Source: Gammaproteobacteria bacterium (GTDB lineage: Bacteria; Pseudomonadota; Gammaproteobacteria; Competibacterales; Competibacteraceae). Taken from it: a stretch of DNA of 64,000 bases. Position 1 is the first letter of the stretch. The number at the start of each line of letters is the position of its first letter. The notes beneath the pieces were generated by a model. The model searched no databases and was not told where the DNA came from. It was given only the letters and a program-made list of their open reading frames with translations. A program made the translations under genes and the position numbers. The stretch covers positions 248,001 to 312,000 of the forward strand of contig JACKNF010000001.1 in the NCBI GenBank assembly GCA_024234995.1. Reading direction: 5' to 3'. Of the stretch, positions 8,016 through 17,588 are shown piece by piece.

Positions 8016-10043
8016 ATGGATAATCAAATACCTTCCGGGGATGTGTATCAGCCTGCTATAAATCGGGGCTGGTGGGTCATCAGGGTTAATGGAATTTATA
8101 TTGCGTTGTTTTTCCTATGGACCCAATTTCATTGGGGCGGCGGGCAATATCAAACTCTGATTGGCAATCTGGGTTACATACCAGTTCATGTTTTTTGGAT
8201 CGCCATGTGGTGGCGAACCGCCATGCATCCGGCTTTATCACGACGCGCTCGTTGGGGGTGGCGAGTACTGACAGCAGGAGCATTATGTAACTTTATCGCG
8301 AGCTGCATTACGTGGAGTTACGTGGAACTGGTATTGCAGCAACAACCTTTTCCGTCATCAACCGATAGCAATGATATAGATTTTAACTGGCTCATACCCT
8401 CAACATTAGTCTTATTTATAGTTTGTCCTCTCTTGATTTATGGATTCACGCTACTCACTGAAGCACTCAAAAGCCATGCTGAACTGTTCCAGTTCTTTCT
8501 CGATACCGGGATCGTGCTGGTTGGCCTCGGCACGCCGGTCTGGTATTTCTTGATACGGCCTATCGTAGAAATCCATTCAAATGCCTCAGACATAGCGCTG
8601 CTCTTACAATACCCAGCCACCACGCTTGTGCTGTTGTTCGCAGTGTTGGTTGTTCTTCTCAAGTGTTCAGGGCCGCGCGATAACACTCCTCTGCAATGGC
8701 TGGCGCTGGGCATACTTGTCGACTGCACAGCAGATGTAATATTCAATTACCTGATTCAGGAAAATGCTTATCAAACCGGCGATCCGATAGATACCCTGTA
8801 TTTGGCCGGTGGTCTGCTGCTGATGACCGGGGCGCAATGGGAATACGTCCACGCTTCTGCGGACAGCCCCCGCCGTTCGCTTCATGAACAACAATATAAT
8901 AACCCCTTCCAGTCACTCCCTCACCTGGCGGTTCTGGTCGCGTATGGTCTGCTGCTTGCGGTGACCTTCGATTACTGGAGAAACCCTTGGCAAGCACCGC
9001 TCGGGGGCTTGATTTTCGCTGCCGTTCTCTTAACGATACTGTTAATCATTCGTCAGCTCATTGTTTACGAAGAAAATCTGCAATTGCGTATTGCACAGGT
9101 AAAACACGAGAGTGAAGCGCATTTTGCCGCACTGGTGCGCCAGTCCTCCGACCTGATTGCGATCACTAATCCGCAGGGCGTTATCCGGTTCGTCAGCCCC
9201 GCCGCGTGGAACCTGCTGGGGTATCACGCGCATCAGCTGGAGATGATCTCATGGCTGACGCTGCTGCATCCCGAAGACCAGAGCCGGGGCTGCCTGTTTT
9301 TCCAGGATACGTTGCAGCACCCCGGAGCAAACGGGGTGATCGAGTGGCGGGTGCGCCGCTGCGACCAAAGCTGGATGCATGCTGAAACAGTTGCCAGCAA
9401 TCGCCTCGACGATCCTACGATCCTCGGTATCGTGCTCAACAGCCGCGACATCAGTGAGCGGCGCGCTTTGGAACAGCAGATCTGGCAACAGGCCCATTAC
9501 GATTCATTGACCCAGCTCGCAAATCGTGTCCTGTTTCGCGACCGGATCGAGCACGCGGTGCAAAGAGCGCAACGCCATCACCAGCCGCTGGCTGTCATGT
9601 TTCTGGATCTGGATAACTTCAAAATGATCAATGATCACTTGGGCCACAGCGCAGGTGATCAATTGCTCGTGGACACCGCGCACCGCTTGGTGCGCTGCAT
9701 TCGAACCAGCGATACCGCTGCACGGTTAGGCGGTGATGAATTTGCCGTCTTAATCGAGGATGCGCCCTCTCTTGATGACGTGACCCAGTTGGCAGAACGC
9801 ATGCTTGACACTTTATGCATCCCGTTCAAACTGGCGCATGGCGATGTCCTGGTAACCGCCAGTATCGGTATCGTGATCGATGCGGGCAAGCAGGATGTGG
9901 ATGCCTTGCTAAGCAACGCCGATAAGGCTATGTATGCCGCTAAGTCGCGCGGTAAACAATGCTATGCGTTCTTTGAGCCCGCCGCCGATCCCGATCCTAT
10001 CCAAAATAAAAGGCAAGCATCCTTGAAGAATGCGGGTGTTTAA
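8016..10043 (+). CDS. Membrane-anchored PAS-GGDEF diguanylate cyclase
   Basis: A 675-residue enzyme predicted to make cyclic di-GMP from two GTP. The N-terminal half is hydrophobic, with about eight to ten membrane helices (residues ~20-350) that may form a sensor. A PAS domain follows at about 368-480 (LVRQSSDLIAITNPQGVIRF, ending in ISERRALEQQI), then a GGDEF domain at about 500-660. The active motif is intact: RLGGDEF at about 570-576. An inhibitory RxxD site (RTSD) lies exactly five residues before it, so product inhibition is likely. No EAL domain is present. The flagellar operon nearby is an obvious possible target of c-di-GMP, but no direct link is shown. Confidence 0.88.
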   Translation: MDNQIPSGDVYQPAINRGWWVIRVNGIYIALFFLWTQFHWGGGQYQTLIGNLGYIPVHVFWIAMWWRTAMHPALSRRARWGWRVLTAGALCNFIASCITWSYVELVLQQQPFPSSTDSNDIDFNWLIPSTLVLFIVCPLLIYGFTLLTEALKSHAELFQFFLDTGIVLVGLGTPVWYFLIRPIVEIHSNASDIALLLQYPATTLVLLFAVLVVLLKCSGPRDNTPLQWLALGILVDCTADVIFNYLIQENAYQTGDPIDTLYLAGGLLLMTGAQWEYVHASADSPRRSLHEQQYNNPFQSLPHLAVLVAYGLLLAVTFDYWRNPWQAPLGGLIFAAVLLTILLIIRQLIVYEENLQLRIAQVKHESEAHFAALVRQSSDLIAITNPQGVIRFVSPAAWNLLGYHAHQLEMISWLTLLHPEDQSRGCLFFQDTLQHPGANGVIEWRVRRCDQSWMHAETVASNRLDDPTILGIVLNSRDISERRALEQQIWQQAHYDSLTQLANRVLFRDRIEHAVQRAQRHHQPLAVMFLDLDNFKMINDHLGHSAGDQLLVDTAHRLVRCIRTSDTAARLGGDEFAVLIEDAPSLDDVTQLAERMLDTLCIPFKLAHGDVLVTASIGIVIDAGKQDVDALLSNADKAMYAAKSRGKQCYAFFEPAADPDPIQNKRQASLKNAGV

Positions 10044-10145
10044 AATCCGGCAACGCAAGAATGCTTTTTTCGCCTTCCACACATTCTGCCAATCAAGCGG
10101 AAAGATGCGGAGTACTCATGCGATTGCGGCCTATAGGCTTTTCAC

Positions 10146-13100
10146 TCAAGCCGCTGCCGAATGGAGTTGCGTCAATAATGCACCTAAATGCCGGTTTGCC
10201 GCTAGATCGACTTCCGCGCCGTCATGGAACCGGGCGTTGCGCTCCACCAGGTCCAGGTAGGCGCGAATCCAGTCCGTGTAGTAATCTTGGTCATAAGTGG
10301 ATTGCCGTTCACTCAATTGCGGGCCACCCTGCGGTACCGCTCGCGGCGGGAACACCGGTCGCGGGCCGTTTTCTAACGATAACAAGGGCCGTTTATCCAG
10401 CGCCAGAGCGTCATAGCCCAAAAAATCCACATAACGATTCAATAAGTTTGCAGTCAACCGGGCTGGCAACGTGACAATCTGCTCGAATTTCATTCGAAAT
10501 CCAGTTACACGCCTCGTCTGTGCCACAATTTGATCTTCTAGCTTCAAGCGTTGCGCACCGCTGATTAATTCCTTTACAAATTCAGCCATCAACGCCTCAG
10601 GCACCCGATAGTAGTCGCAACGCGATTTGTCACCACTTAAATCCTGCAAATCCCGCATCCATTCCGCCACCACTTCGCGGGCAAATAATGCTGCATCATC
10701 TTTGCGGGTTTCTTCCTGCGTCTTATCGCCGGAGGTGCTGAGTCCCAGCAGTACCTTCATCTTCTGGGTATCCACCGCCGTGCCGATGGTAGGGGCGCCA
10801 GCGGCCTGTGTTTCATCAGGCAACCGGGTTTCAATGCGGTAGTAGATGCTTTCCAAATCATCACTATCGGTTTGCAAAGAACGCAGTAGCTCGCCGAAAC
10901 GTTGCTCACCGGCACAGTCAATCAACCGGGCGGCTACTTGCCGGGCCGCTTCCAGACGTTTCTCCAATTCCTGTTCCGGATTATCGCTGACATGGTAATG
11001 GCCGATGCGTTCGGCCATCTGCTCGCGCAGTTGCAGTGTCTGCCCGGTTAGTTGTTGGCGCTTGAGTTCAGGATTGCACAATGGGCGTAGACTTTGCGCC
11101 AGATAGGTGACGCCGCCGTCGTTAAGGGTGAAGCCTGCATCCCATGCCTCGGTAGGATTGCGAAAATGACGGTTGGCGTTTTGATCCCGGAGAAAGGCCG
11201 TGCGGAACATTTCGATGCGGCTTTTCTCACCAGGACGGATGCCAAGCTCGCGACCGCTCTCATCATAGTCAAACATATGTTTGGCTTTGAAATTGGGATT
11301 GCGCAACCAGTAGCTGTTACGGAAACAGCCCTGGACATCCCATTGGCGTGGCCACTCGTGCTGTTTACCGAAGAAGTTGAGCAGGGAGCTTTCCAGCCGG
11401 GTGGTCCAGCGCCCTTCTGGGGAGCGCTCGCCCGCTTTTTCCTCGAACTCCATATCGAATTTGGTTAACACTAGGAACAAGGCGGTTGGTTGTTGCGTCC
11501 GCTGTTCCGGCGTAGCACCGTGGGTGCTGATCACCCAATCGTAAACCATTTCCGGCAGGGTCTTGACTTCCTGATTGCTGGGGCCAATGCACAGCAACAT
11601 GCTGGTCAATTCCTGTTCAGCGCAATAGCGCTCGAACAGGTAGGCCACTTTGCCGCGCAGAAATAGGCTTTGCAGGGCATCGTTGCCTTGCAGGAATGCC
11701 GGCAGGTCTTTGATTTGCTCACGGGAGCGGGCACCGGGAAAATCTAGCAAGTCGGTATGCTGGAAGAAGTCCCAGGGTTGTTCGCTAATGACGATGCGCA
11801 ATTCAGCGATCAATGCAGCAACCTCGCTGCGAGGCAGTGTGACTCGCGCCCCATTGGTTCCGGTTAAGGTCAACGTCCCGCCGCTGCCTGTTCCCAGGCT
11901 CTTGAGCGTTTGCACATCGATAATGCTCTGTTCGCGAGGAATCAATGCCTCCAATCCGGCTTGGGCGTCAGTCGCGAAGTTAAGACCCTGCAAGCCGTTA
12001 TACAAGCGGATATAAAGCTGGCTGAATGCATCCACGTCACCCCAGATAATGCCAAACAGGCGGGCACGATCCTGAATCCGCAACCGGGGGGCCAGTTGCG
12101 CAGCCTGTTCCCAATAGCCATGCCGCAGCAAGCGCACCCGCTCCTGACCCTTAAAATAGCGCTCGAAATAGGCTTGCAGGTCGAAAACATCCTCAGCAGT
12201 TAGCGGGTCCACTGGCGAAGTCTGTGCGAATGAGACCAGCCCGGTCAGCAGTTCATTCAACCGGGTCTGGCTCAACGGCTCGTCATCACTGTGGTCACAA
12301 TCGGCGTAGTAGGTATTGCCAAGCATCTTGACGAGATCGGTCTGAGTCAACAGCCGCATTTGCACCGGTGCTGCCGGTGTAACGCCGGGGATGGTTTGCA
12401 GGGTAAAACGAGTCACCAGCCCGGTGGACTCGCGTCCACCTTCGGGGTTGAGATCACGGATGAAATCAATCTTCTGGCCGGCGAAATCTGCCAGTAGCGG
12501 CGCATTGCCTTTGCGGGCCAGTGCGGAGATCAGATAGGATTTGCCTGACTGGCTAGGGCCAAACACGCCAGCGCACATCGGACGTTGCACCGCCTGATTA
12601 AGCCGCCGGGCCTGAGCGACCAGGCGGCGAAACTCTTTTGTCAAGCCCGCTTTTTCCTGCCCTACCCGTTCATGATGTTCAGTTAGCCAGTTGAGAAACC
12701 CGGTACCGACGTGTTCAAGCTCACGGCAACGCGCGCTAAGCTGATCGCTGGACGCGGCGTCCCTTCCCCCCAGGACTCCTCCGCTTAGGGGCGCGGGATC
12801 TGGAGATTCAATCTTAAGGGCAGGAGATGCACCTTCTCCTGGTGAGGGAGGGCTGGAAGAGGGGGGCACGGTCGATCCGGATTCAGACACAGGAGATGCG
12901 GAAGGCACCGCCTCTTCCAGCATCGGGCTGGGCTGGGGAGACGCCGGTTCCGCTTCATCACTGACATCCACGCCAAAATGACGGGCCAATGCGGCCAAGC
13001 CGCCAGCGAAACCCTGGCCCACCGCCCGGAACTTCCATTCGGAACGGCGACGGTAAAGTTCGCCCAGGATAATCGCAGTTTCGATCATGCCGGTGGTGTC

Positions 13101-13490
13101 CAGCGTGAAGCTGGCGATTCCGGTTCCATTACTGCCGTTGCGTAACTCCAAACGGATCTGGCGGAGAATCGCCATCGATTGGCCTTCCCCGGCATCCAGC
13201 GCTACAGTTATCGCAATCCGGGCAATAGCAGCGGGCAGATCAGCAAGGCATATGGCAAATTGCTGACCATTGTCCTGAAGCGTAATCCCGTTGCCGGCCA
13301 ACACCGGCTGGTTGTAGAAGATGAAGTCCCCGTCATCACGCACTGTGCCCTGCTCAGTTAGAGCAAAAGCGCTGGCGTCCAGTATCTGAGGACCGTCAGC
13401 AGGCTCCCAGCTCAGGTTCAGCTCAACGTGCTGGATACCGGGGTTCTGTTGGCTCAGGGACAGATTTTGGCCAGCCTGGAATGTCAGCAC
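10146..13490 (-). CDS. TerD domain fused to SrfC-like P-loop GTPase
   Basis: A 1114-residue fusion. Residues 1-170 are a TerD domain (FQAGQNLSLSQQNPGI, SWEP, DASAFAL, DDGDFIFYNQ, ETAIILGELYRRRSEWKF), a calcium-binding fold from tellurite/stress systems. A Pro/Ser-rich linker of about 75 residues follows (~180-250). The rest resembles the putative virulence factor SrfC family: a P-loop GPSQSGKS at about 311-318 and a switch-like DFPGARSRE suggesting a large GTPase. SrfB and SrfA are absent, as are other ter genes. I set the start at GTG 13490, because GGAGG lies 9 nt upstream and the TerD fold begins there; a TTG at 13511 has no such site. It lies 48 nt after folE2 on the same strand. Function unknown. 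Confidence 0.8.
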   Translation of the reverse strand: MLTFQAGQNLSLSQQNPGIQHVELNLSWEPADGPQILDASAFALTEQGTVRDDGDFIFYNQPVLAGNGITLQDNGQQFAICLADLPAAIARIAITVALDAGEGQSMAILRQIRLELRNGSNGTGIASFTLDTTGMIETAIILGELYRRRSEWKFRAVGQGFAGGLAALARHFGVDVSDEAEPASPQPSPMLEEAVPSASPVSESGSTVPPSSSPPSPGEGASPALKIESPDPAPLSGGVLGGRDAASSDQLSARCRELEHVGTGFLNWLTEHHERVGQEKAGLTKEFRRLVAQARRLNQAVQRPMCAGVFGPSQSGKSYLISALARKGNAPLLADFAGQKIDFIRDLNPEGGRESTGLVTRFTLQTIPGVTPAAPVQMRLLTQTDLVKMLGNTYYADCDHSDDEPLSQTRLNELLTGLVSFAQTSPVDPLTAEDVFDLQAYFERYFKGQERVRLLRHGYWEQAAQLAPRLRIQDRARLFGIIWGDVDAFSQLYIRLYNGLQGLNFATDAQAGLEALIPREQSIIDVQTLKSLGTGSGGTLTLTGTNGARVTLPRSEVAALIAELRIVISEQPWDFFQHTDLLDFPGARSREQIKDLPAFLQGNDALQSLFLRGKVAYLFERYCAEQELTSMLLCIGPSNQEVKTLPEMVYDWVISTHGATPEQRTQQPTALFLVLTKFDMEFEEKAGERSPEGRWTTRLESSLLNFFGKQHEWPRQWDVQGCFRNSYWLRNPNFKAKHMFDYDESGRELGIRPGEKSRIEMFRTAFLRDQNANRHFRNPTEAWDAGFTLNDGGVTYLAQSLRPLCNPELKRQQLTGQTLQLREQMAERIGHYHVSDNPEQELEKRLEAARQVAARLIDCAGEQRFGELLRSLQTDSDDLESIYYRIETRLPDETQAAGAPTIGTAVDTQKMKVLLGLSTSGDKTQEETRKDDAALFAREVVAEWMRDLQDLSGDKSRCDYYRVPEALMAEFVKELISGAQRLKLEDQIVAQTRRVTGFRMKFEQIVTLPARLTANLLNRYVDFLGYDALALDKRPLLSLENGPRPVFPPRAVPQGGPQLSERQSTYDQDYYTDWIRAYLDLVERNARFHDGAEVDLAANRHLGALLTQLHSAAA
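12832..12866. repeat. Dispersed palindromic repeat, copy 1 (inside a CDS)
   Basis: CCTTCTCC-n4-GAGGGAGGG followed by CTGGAAGAGGGG matches the pattern of the copies near 34016 and 55422 (CCCTCTC, short loop, GAGAGGGTTGGAG, GAGGG). It lies within the TerD-SrfC frame and encodes part of the Pro/Ser/Gly linker. A related C-run block, CCCTTCCCCCCAGGACTCCTCC, is nearby at about 12759-12780. Confidence 0.55.
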
Positions 13491-13499
13491 GGCGGGATC

Positions 13500-13504
13500 C
13501 CTCC
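13500..13504 (-). promoter_or_regulatory. Ribosome-binding site deciding the TerD-SrfC start
   Basis: Read on the minus strand, GGAGG lies 9 nt before the GTG at 13490. The TTG seven codons upstream has no such motif. Confidence 0.5.
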
Positions 13505-13538
13505 AAATCAAATCGTTAGTCGGCCATCGGCAACAGTA

Positions 13539-14369
13539 TTACGCTTCAATTTCCTTGTCATGCTCGATCATGGCGTAAGCCGAGTGGTTATGAATAGATT
13601 CGAAGTTTTCCGACTCCACCGCATATGCCGCTACCCGGTCGTCCTGATTCAGCTTGGTAGCGATATCACGCACCATGTCTTCGACGAATTTAGGATTTTC
13701 GTAAGCCCGTTCCGTTACATACTTCTCATCTGGCCGCTTGAGCAGTCCATATAGCTCACAGGACGCTTCTTTTTCGGCTAGATCGATCATATCTTCGATC
13801 CACAGGAAATCCTTCACACGCACGTTAAGCGTAACGTGAGAACGTTGATTGTGGGCGCCATATCGAGAAATCTTCTTCGAGCAAGGACACAAACTGGTGA
13901 CTGGCACCACCACTTTAAGATTCATAGCAGGCTGTCCATTGCGGATCTCGCCGATGAACGTCACCTCATAATCCATCAAGCTCTCCACACCGGAAATGGG
14001 CGCCACTTTATTGACGAAGTAGATGAAGGTCATCTCGATATGCCCGGATTCGGCTTCCAGCCGCTCGGTCATTTCTGCCAGCATATCCTTGAAGGAATCC
14101 ACGGAAATCTCGCGTCCCGGCACATTCAGGATTTCCACGAACCGCGACATGTGAGTCCCTTTGAAGTTATGAGGCAGGTTCACATACATGTTGAAAGTCG
14201 CGATCGTATGTTGTTCACCTCCGCTGCGGTCGCGAACCCGGACGGGATGACGGATATCTTTGATCCCCACTTTGTTGATCGCTAAGCGGCGGGTATCGGC
14301 ACTGTTCTGCACGTCTGGAATAGGGATCACCGTGGACATAGCCGCGGAACTTATGATCAATGGCTTCAT
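13539..14369 (-). CDS. folE2: GTP cyclohydrolase FolE2 (type IB)
   Basis: A 276-residue GTP cyclohydrolase that makes dihydroneopterin triphosphate for folate (and possibly queuosine). The sequence carries the FolE2 signatures DIRHPVRVRDR, FNMYVNLPHNFKGTHMSRF, the Cys-containing VTSLCPCSKKIS with its metal-ligand Cys, and GAHNQRSH. FolE2 enzymes can work with metals other than zinc and are often used under zinc limitation. Whether zinc-dependent folE also exists is not visible. The ATG at 14369 has GAGAGG 5-6 nt upstream, so it is preferred over the internal ATG at 14339. No Zur box could be recognised in the 124 nt upstream. Confidence 0.93.
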   Translation of the reverse strand: MKPLIISSAAMSTVIPIPDVQNSADTRRLAINKVGIKDIRHPVRVRDRSGGEQHTIATFNMYVNLPHNFKGTHMSRFVEILNVPGREISVDSFKDMLAEMTERLEAESGHIEMTFIYFVNKVAPISGVESLMDYEVTFIGEIRNGQPAMNLKVVVPVTSLCPCSKKISRYGAHNQRSHVTLNVRVKDFLWIEDMIDLAEKEASCELYGLLKRPDEKYVTERAYENPKFVEDMVRDIATKLNQDDRVAAYAVESENFESIHNHSAYAMIEHDKEIEA

Positions 14370-14493
14370 GCAATCCTCTCAAGGTAAGCGTTCACCTTAA
14401 CTCTTCCCATGATAATGCGCTTCGGTATTTACACCCGGAGGCTGACATCCTTATTGGATAATGGATCGAGTCGTTAATTCCCGATGATCGCGC

Positions 14494-16422
14494 TCAACTA
14501 TCAGGCAACTTACGCCAGTTAGCCAGTTGTTGTAATACGCCATCGATATCTAAACCACATTCGGCCAGCAATTCCGCTCGCTCGCCTTGTTCGACAAAGC
14601 GGTCAGGCAAGCCGATATGCAAAACCGGAATTAAGATGCCGCGCTGTGCCAGACATTCGCTGACCGCGCTACCTGCGCCACCGGCCACTGTATTATCCTC
14701 CAGTGTTGCCAGCTCGCAATGCCCGGCAGCCATCTGCACAATCAATGCTTCGTCCAGCGGCTTGATAAAGCGCATATTGACTACGGTGGCGTCCAGGCGT
14801 TCCGCCACTGCCTCCGCGACCGCGACTCGATCGCCAAATGCCAGCAGGGCTAAATTCCGGCCGCGCCGCCGGACCTCGCCCTGACCAACCGGCAATGGCT
14901 GCATCGCCTGCTCTGGAATCACCCCCGGTCCTTTGCCGCGCGGGTAGCGCACCGCTGCAGGCTGGTTCAGCTGGAAGCCAGTGTAGAGCATCTGTCGGCA
15001 CTCATTTTCATCGGCTGGCGCCATGATCACTAGATTGGGAATGCAACGCAGATAACTGTAATCGAAGCTGCCAGCATGGGTTGGTCCGTCGGGTCCCACC
15101 AAACCAGCACGGTCGATCGCAAATAATACCGGCAGATTTTGCAGCGCTACGTCATGAATCACTTGATCATAGGCGCGTTGCAGAAAGGTGGAATAAATCG
15201 CCACAACCGGCTTGAGTCCTTCGCAGGCCAGCCCTGCCGCCAAGGTTACCGCGTGTTGCTCGGCAATGGCGACATCGAAGTAGCGGTCCGGAAAGCGTTC
15301 GGAAAACTCGACCAGCCCCGAGCCTTCACGCATGGCTGGGGTGATGCCGACCAGCCGCTCATCCTGGGCAGCCATGTCGCACAGCCATTCACCGAACACT
15401 TGGGTATAGGTCAGTCCGCTGGGCTTGGCCGGTTGCAAGCCGCGGGCTGGATCGAAAGCGCCAACCCCATGATAATCGACGGGTTCTTCTTCAGCCTGGG
15501 GATAACCCTTACCCTTGCGGGTCACGGCATGCAGCAGGCGTGGTCCCTTGAGCGCCCGCAAGTTACGCAGGGTCTGCACCAGGGTCGGCAGGTCGTGCCC
15601 GTCCACCGGACCAAAGTAGTGGAAGCCTAACTCTTCGAATAACGTTCCCTCTGGCGCAAACAGGCCCTTAACGTGTTCCTCGGCACGGCGGGCGACTTCC
15701 AGCACTGGCGGCATATGGCTGAGCACTTTTTTGCCACCTTCGCGCACCGTCGAGAATAATTGACCGGACAGCAGTTTAGTCAGATGCGCCGATAGCGCGC
15801 CGACATTCGGCGAAATCGACATTTCGTTGTCATTGAGCACCACCAGCAAATCATTCTTGAGATGACCGGCATGATTCAGCGCCTCGAAGGCCATCCCGGC
15901 GGTCATCGCTCCGTCACCAATGATAGCGACAATTTTACGATCGCTGCCTGTCTGTCCGGCAGCGATCGCCATTCCCAGCGCCGCGCTGAGTGAGGTGCTC
16001 GAATGACCGACCCCGAAGGTATCATAAGGGCTCTCGCAGCGTTTCGGAAAACCAGCGATGCCATCCTTGCGCCGCAAGGTATGCATATACTCGCGACGGC
16101 CAGTCAGAATCTTGTGCGGGTAGGTCTGATGGCCCACATCCCAGACCAGCCGGTCTTCTGGGGTGTTAAAGACATAATGGAGGGCGATGGTTAATTCGAC
16201 GGTACCCAGATTGGCGGCGAAATGCCCACCGGTGCGCGCCACGGTTTGGATCAGGAACTCACGCAACTCTTCGGCCAGCGCGGGTAGGCGTGTCTCCGGC
16301 AAGCAACGCAAATCTAGGGGAGTATCGATTTGTTCCAGCAATGGAAAGGCGGATCCAGTGGAGGGCATCGTAACAAGGTCCGTGTCGGTAAGCGGTATCG
16401 TCAATGGATAGGTGGACGACAT
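14494..16422 (-). CDS. dxs: 1-deoxy-D-xylulose-5-phosphate synthase
   Basis: A 642-residue thiamine-diphosphate enzyme that joins pyruvate and glyceraldehyde 3-phosphate, the first step of the MEP isoprenoid pathway. Visible motifs are DVGHQTYPHKILTGR, the ThDP-binding GDGAMTAGMAFEALNHAG, and the pyrimidine/transketolase region AIAEQHAVTLAAGLA with IDRAGLVGPDGPTH. The length is normal, with a slightly longer N-terminus (about 15 residues before the conserved core); an internal ATG at codon 19 is an alternative start. It is the last gene of xseB-ispA-dxs, the usual gammaproteobacterial order. The ispE gene of the same pathway is at about 40 kb. Confidence 0.97.
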   Translation of the reverse strand: MSSTYPLTIPLTDTDLVTMPSTGSAFPLLEQIDTPLDLRCLPETRLPALAEELREFLIQTVARTGGHFAANLGTVELTIALHYVFNTPEDRLVWDVGHQTYPHKILTGRREYMHTLRRKDGIAGFPKRCESPYDTFGVGHSSTSLSAALGMAIAAGQTGSDRKIVAIIGDGAMTAGMAFEALNHAGHLKNDLLVVLNDNEMSISPNVGALSAHLTKLLSGQLFSTVREGGKKVLSHMPPVLEVARRAEEHVKGLFAPEGTLFEELGFHYFGPVDGHDLPTLVQTLRNLRALKGPRLLHAVTRKGKGYPQAEEEPVDYHGVGAFDPARGLQPAKPSGLTYTQVFGEWLCDMAAQDERLVGITPAMREGSGLVEFSERFPDRYFDVAIAEQHAVTLAAGLACEGLKPVVAIYSTFLQRAYDQVIHDVALQNLPVLFAIDRAGLVGPDGPTHAGSFDYSYLRCIPNLVIMAPADENECRQMLYTGFQLNQPAAVRYPRGKGPGVIPEQAMQPLPVGQGEVRRRGRNLALLAFGDRVAVAEAVAERLDATVVNMRFIKPLDEALIVQMAAGHCELATLEDNTVAGGAGSAVSECLAQRGILIPVLHIGLPDRFVEQGERAELLAECGLDIDGVLQQLANWRKLPDS

Positions 16423-16453
16423 GAGATTCTTAAGGGTGAGGCGCTTAAAAGCT

Positions 16454-17341
16454 TCAGTAGGCGCGCTCGACGATATAGGCGGCGATCCTGCGTAGTGGAT
16501 CAGCGTTGCCGTCCAGTGATTCTAAACTTGCCAGTGCTTCCTCATAGAGTATCCGGGCATGTTCACGCGCGCCCTCCACCCCCAACAATGCCGGATAGGT
16601 TGGTTTATTGAGTACCCGATCCACGCCGCTGGTTTTACCCAAGGTTATAGTATCGCCCATCACGTCAAGGATATCGTCCTGGATCTGAAATGCTAATCCA
16701 ATGCATTTGGCGTAGCGATCCAGCCGTTCGAGAATCGTGGACTCGACCGCAGGCTGGCTGAGTGCGCCCATGAGTACACTGGCGCGAATCAGTGCCCCGG
16801 TTTTGTGGATATGCATGTTCTCCAATTCCGCCAGGGTCAGTTCCTGGCCGGTGGCGGCTAGATCGATAGCCTGCCCGCCAGCCATGCCCCGGGAACCAGC
16901 CGCCTGGGCCAATATCCCTTGCATCTGTAAGCGGATAGCTGGGCTTGGGATCATTGCCGGGTCTTGCGCGAGCACCTGGAAAGCGAGCGCCTGTAGAGCA
17001 TCACCGGCCAGAATCGCCAGTGCCTCGCCAAATGCTTTGTGGCAGGCCGGCTGGCCATGACGGAGGTCGTCGTTATCCATCGCTGGCAAGTCGTCGTGGA
17101 TCAGGGAATATGCGTGAATGAACTCCACTGCGCAAGCCGGACCATCCAACATGTCCAGAGATGCGCTAACGGCATGGCCAGCGAGGTAAACCAGCACCGG
17201 CCGGATGCGTTTGCCACCGCCCAGAACCGCATAACGCATGGCTTGGTGCAAATTGCTGGGATGCAGGCTGGCTGCTGGCAGGCGCTGGTCGAGCACCTGT
17301 TCAGCGCGGGTTTGATAAGTTTTGATCAATTCCGCTGCCAT
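16454..17341 (-). CDS. ispA: Farnesyl diphosphate synthase (polyprenyl synthetase)
   Basis: A 295-residue prenyltransferase that condenses IPP with DMAPP and GPP to farnesyl diphosphate. The first aspartate-rich motif is DDLPAMDNDD and the second is IQDDILD; GGGKRIRP is the conserved substrate-binding motif. The residues before the first Asp motif (FIHAYSLIHDD) fit a short-chain synthase of the IspA type. The ATG at 17341 is only 4 nt beyond the xseB stop, and the frame upstream of it is the xseB gene read out of frame, so the longer frame to 17410 is rejected. It lies between xseB and dxs. Confidence 0.95.
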   Translation of the reverse strand: MAAELIKTYQTRAEQVLDQRLPAASLHPSNLHQAMRYAVLGGGKRIRPVLVYLAGHAVSASLDMLDGPACAVEFIHAYSLIHDDLPAMDNDDLRHGQPACHKAFGEALAILAGDALQALAFQVLAQDPAMIPSPAIRLQMQGILAQAAGSRGMAGGQAIDLAATGQELTLAELENMHIHKTGALIRASVLMGALSQPAVESTILERLDRYAKCIGLAFQIQDDILDVMGDTITLGKTSGVDRVLNKPTYPALLGVEGAREHARILYEEALASLESLDGNADPLRRIAAYIVERAY

Positions 17342-17345
17342 TGCG

Positions 17346-17588
17346 TTAATCCACCGTTTCGGCAAATGGCAGGGTTTCCAGCCGTCCGTGTTGTTCCAGC
17401 ACTTGTTCAACTTTTTGTTCCGCGCATTGCAGAGCCGTTTGGCAGTTTTTCACCAGGCTGACGCCCTGCTCGAAACGCTTCAAGGTTTCCTCAAGGCTCA
17501 ATTCGCCTTGCTCAAGTTGACCAATTAGATTTTCCAGTTCTGCAAGCGCTGCTTCGAAGGGAATAGGGGGGGATTTTTTGGCTGACAT
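17346..17588 (-). CDS. xseB: Exodeoxyribonuclease VII small subunit
   Basis: An 80-residue protein of the XseB family: FEAALAELENLIGQLEQGELSLEETLKRFEQG is the helical-hairpin signature (seen here at about residues 9-40). It binds several-fold to XseA to form exonuclease VII, which degrades single-stranded DNA. The C-terminus (CAEQKVEQVLEQHG) is typical. It heads the xseB-ispA-dxs operon and nearly touches ispA. xseA is not in the window, which is normal. Confidence 0.93.
   Translation of the reverse strand: MSAKKSPPIPFEAALAELENLIGQLEQGELSLEETLKRFEQGVSLVKNCQTALQCAEQKVEQVLEQHGRLETLPFAETVD

Noticed and set aside
10044..10145. Terminator between the convergent cyclase and TerD-SrfC genes
   Set aside because: A T run exists (CTTTTTTCG) but no convincing stem precedes it on either strand.
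13491..13511. TTG start for the TerD-SrfC gene at 13511
   Set aside because: No ribosome-binding site upstream; the GTG at 13490 has GGAGG at 9 nt and fits the TerD start.
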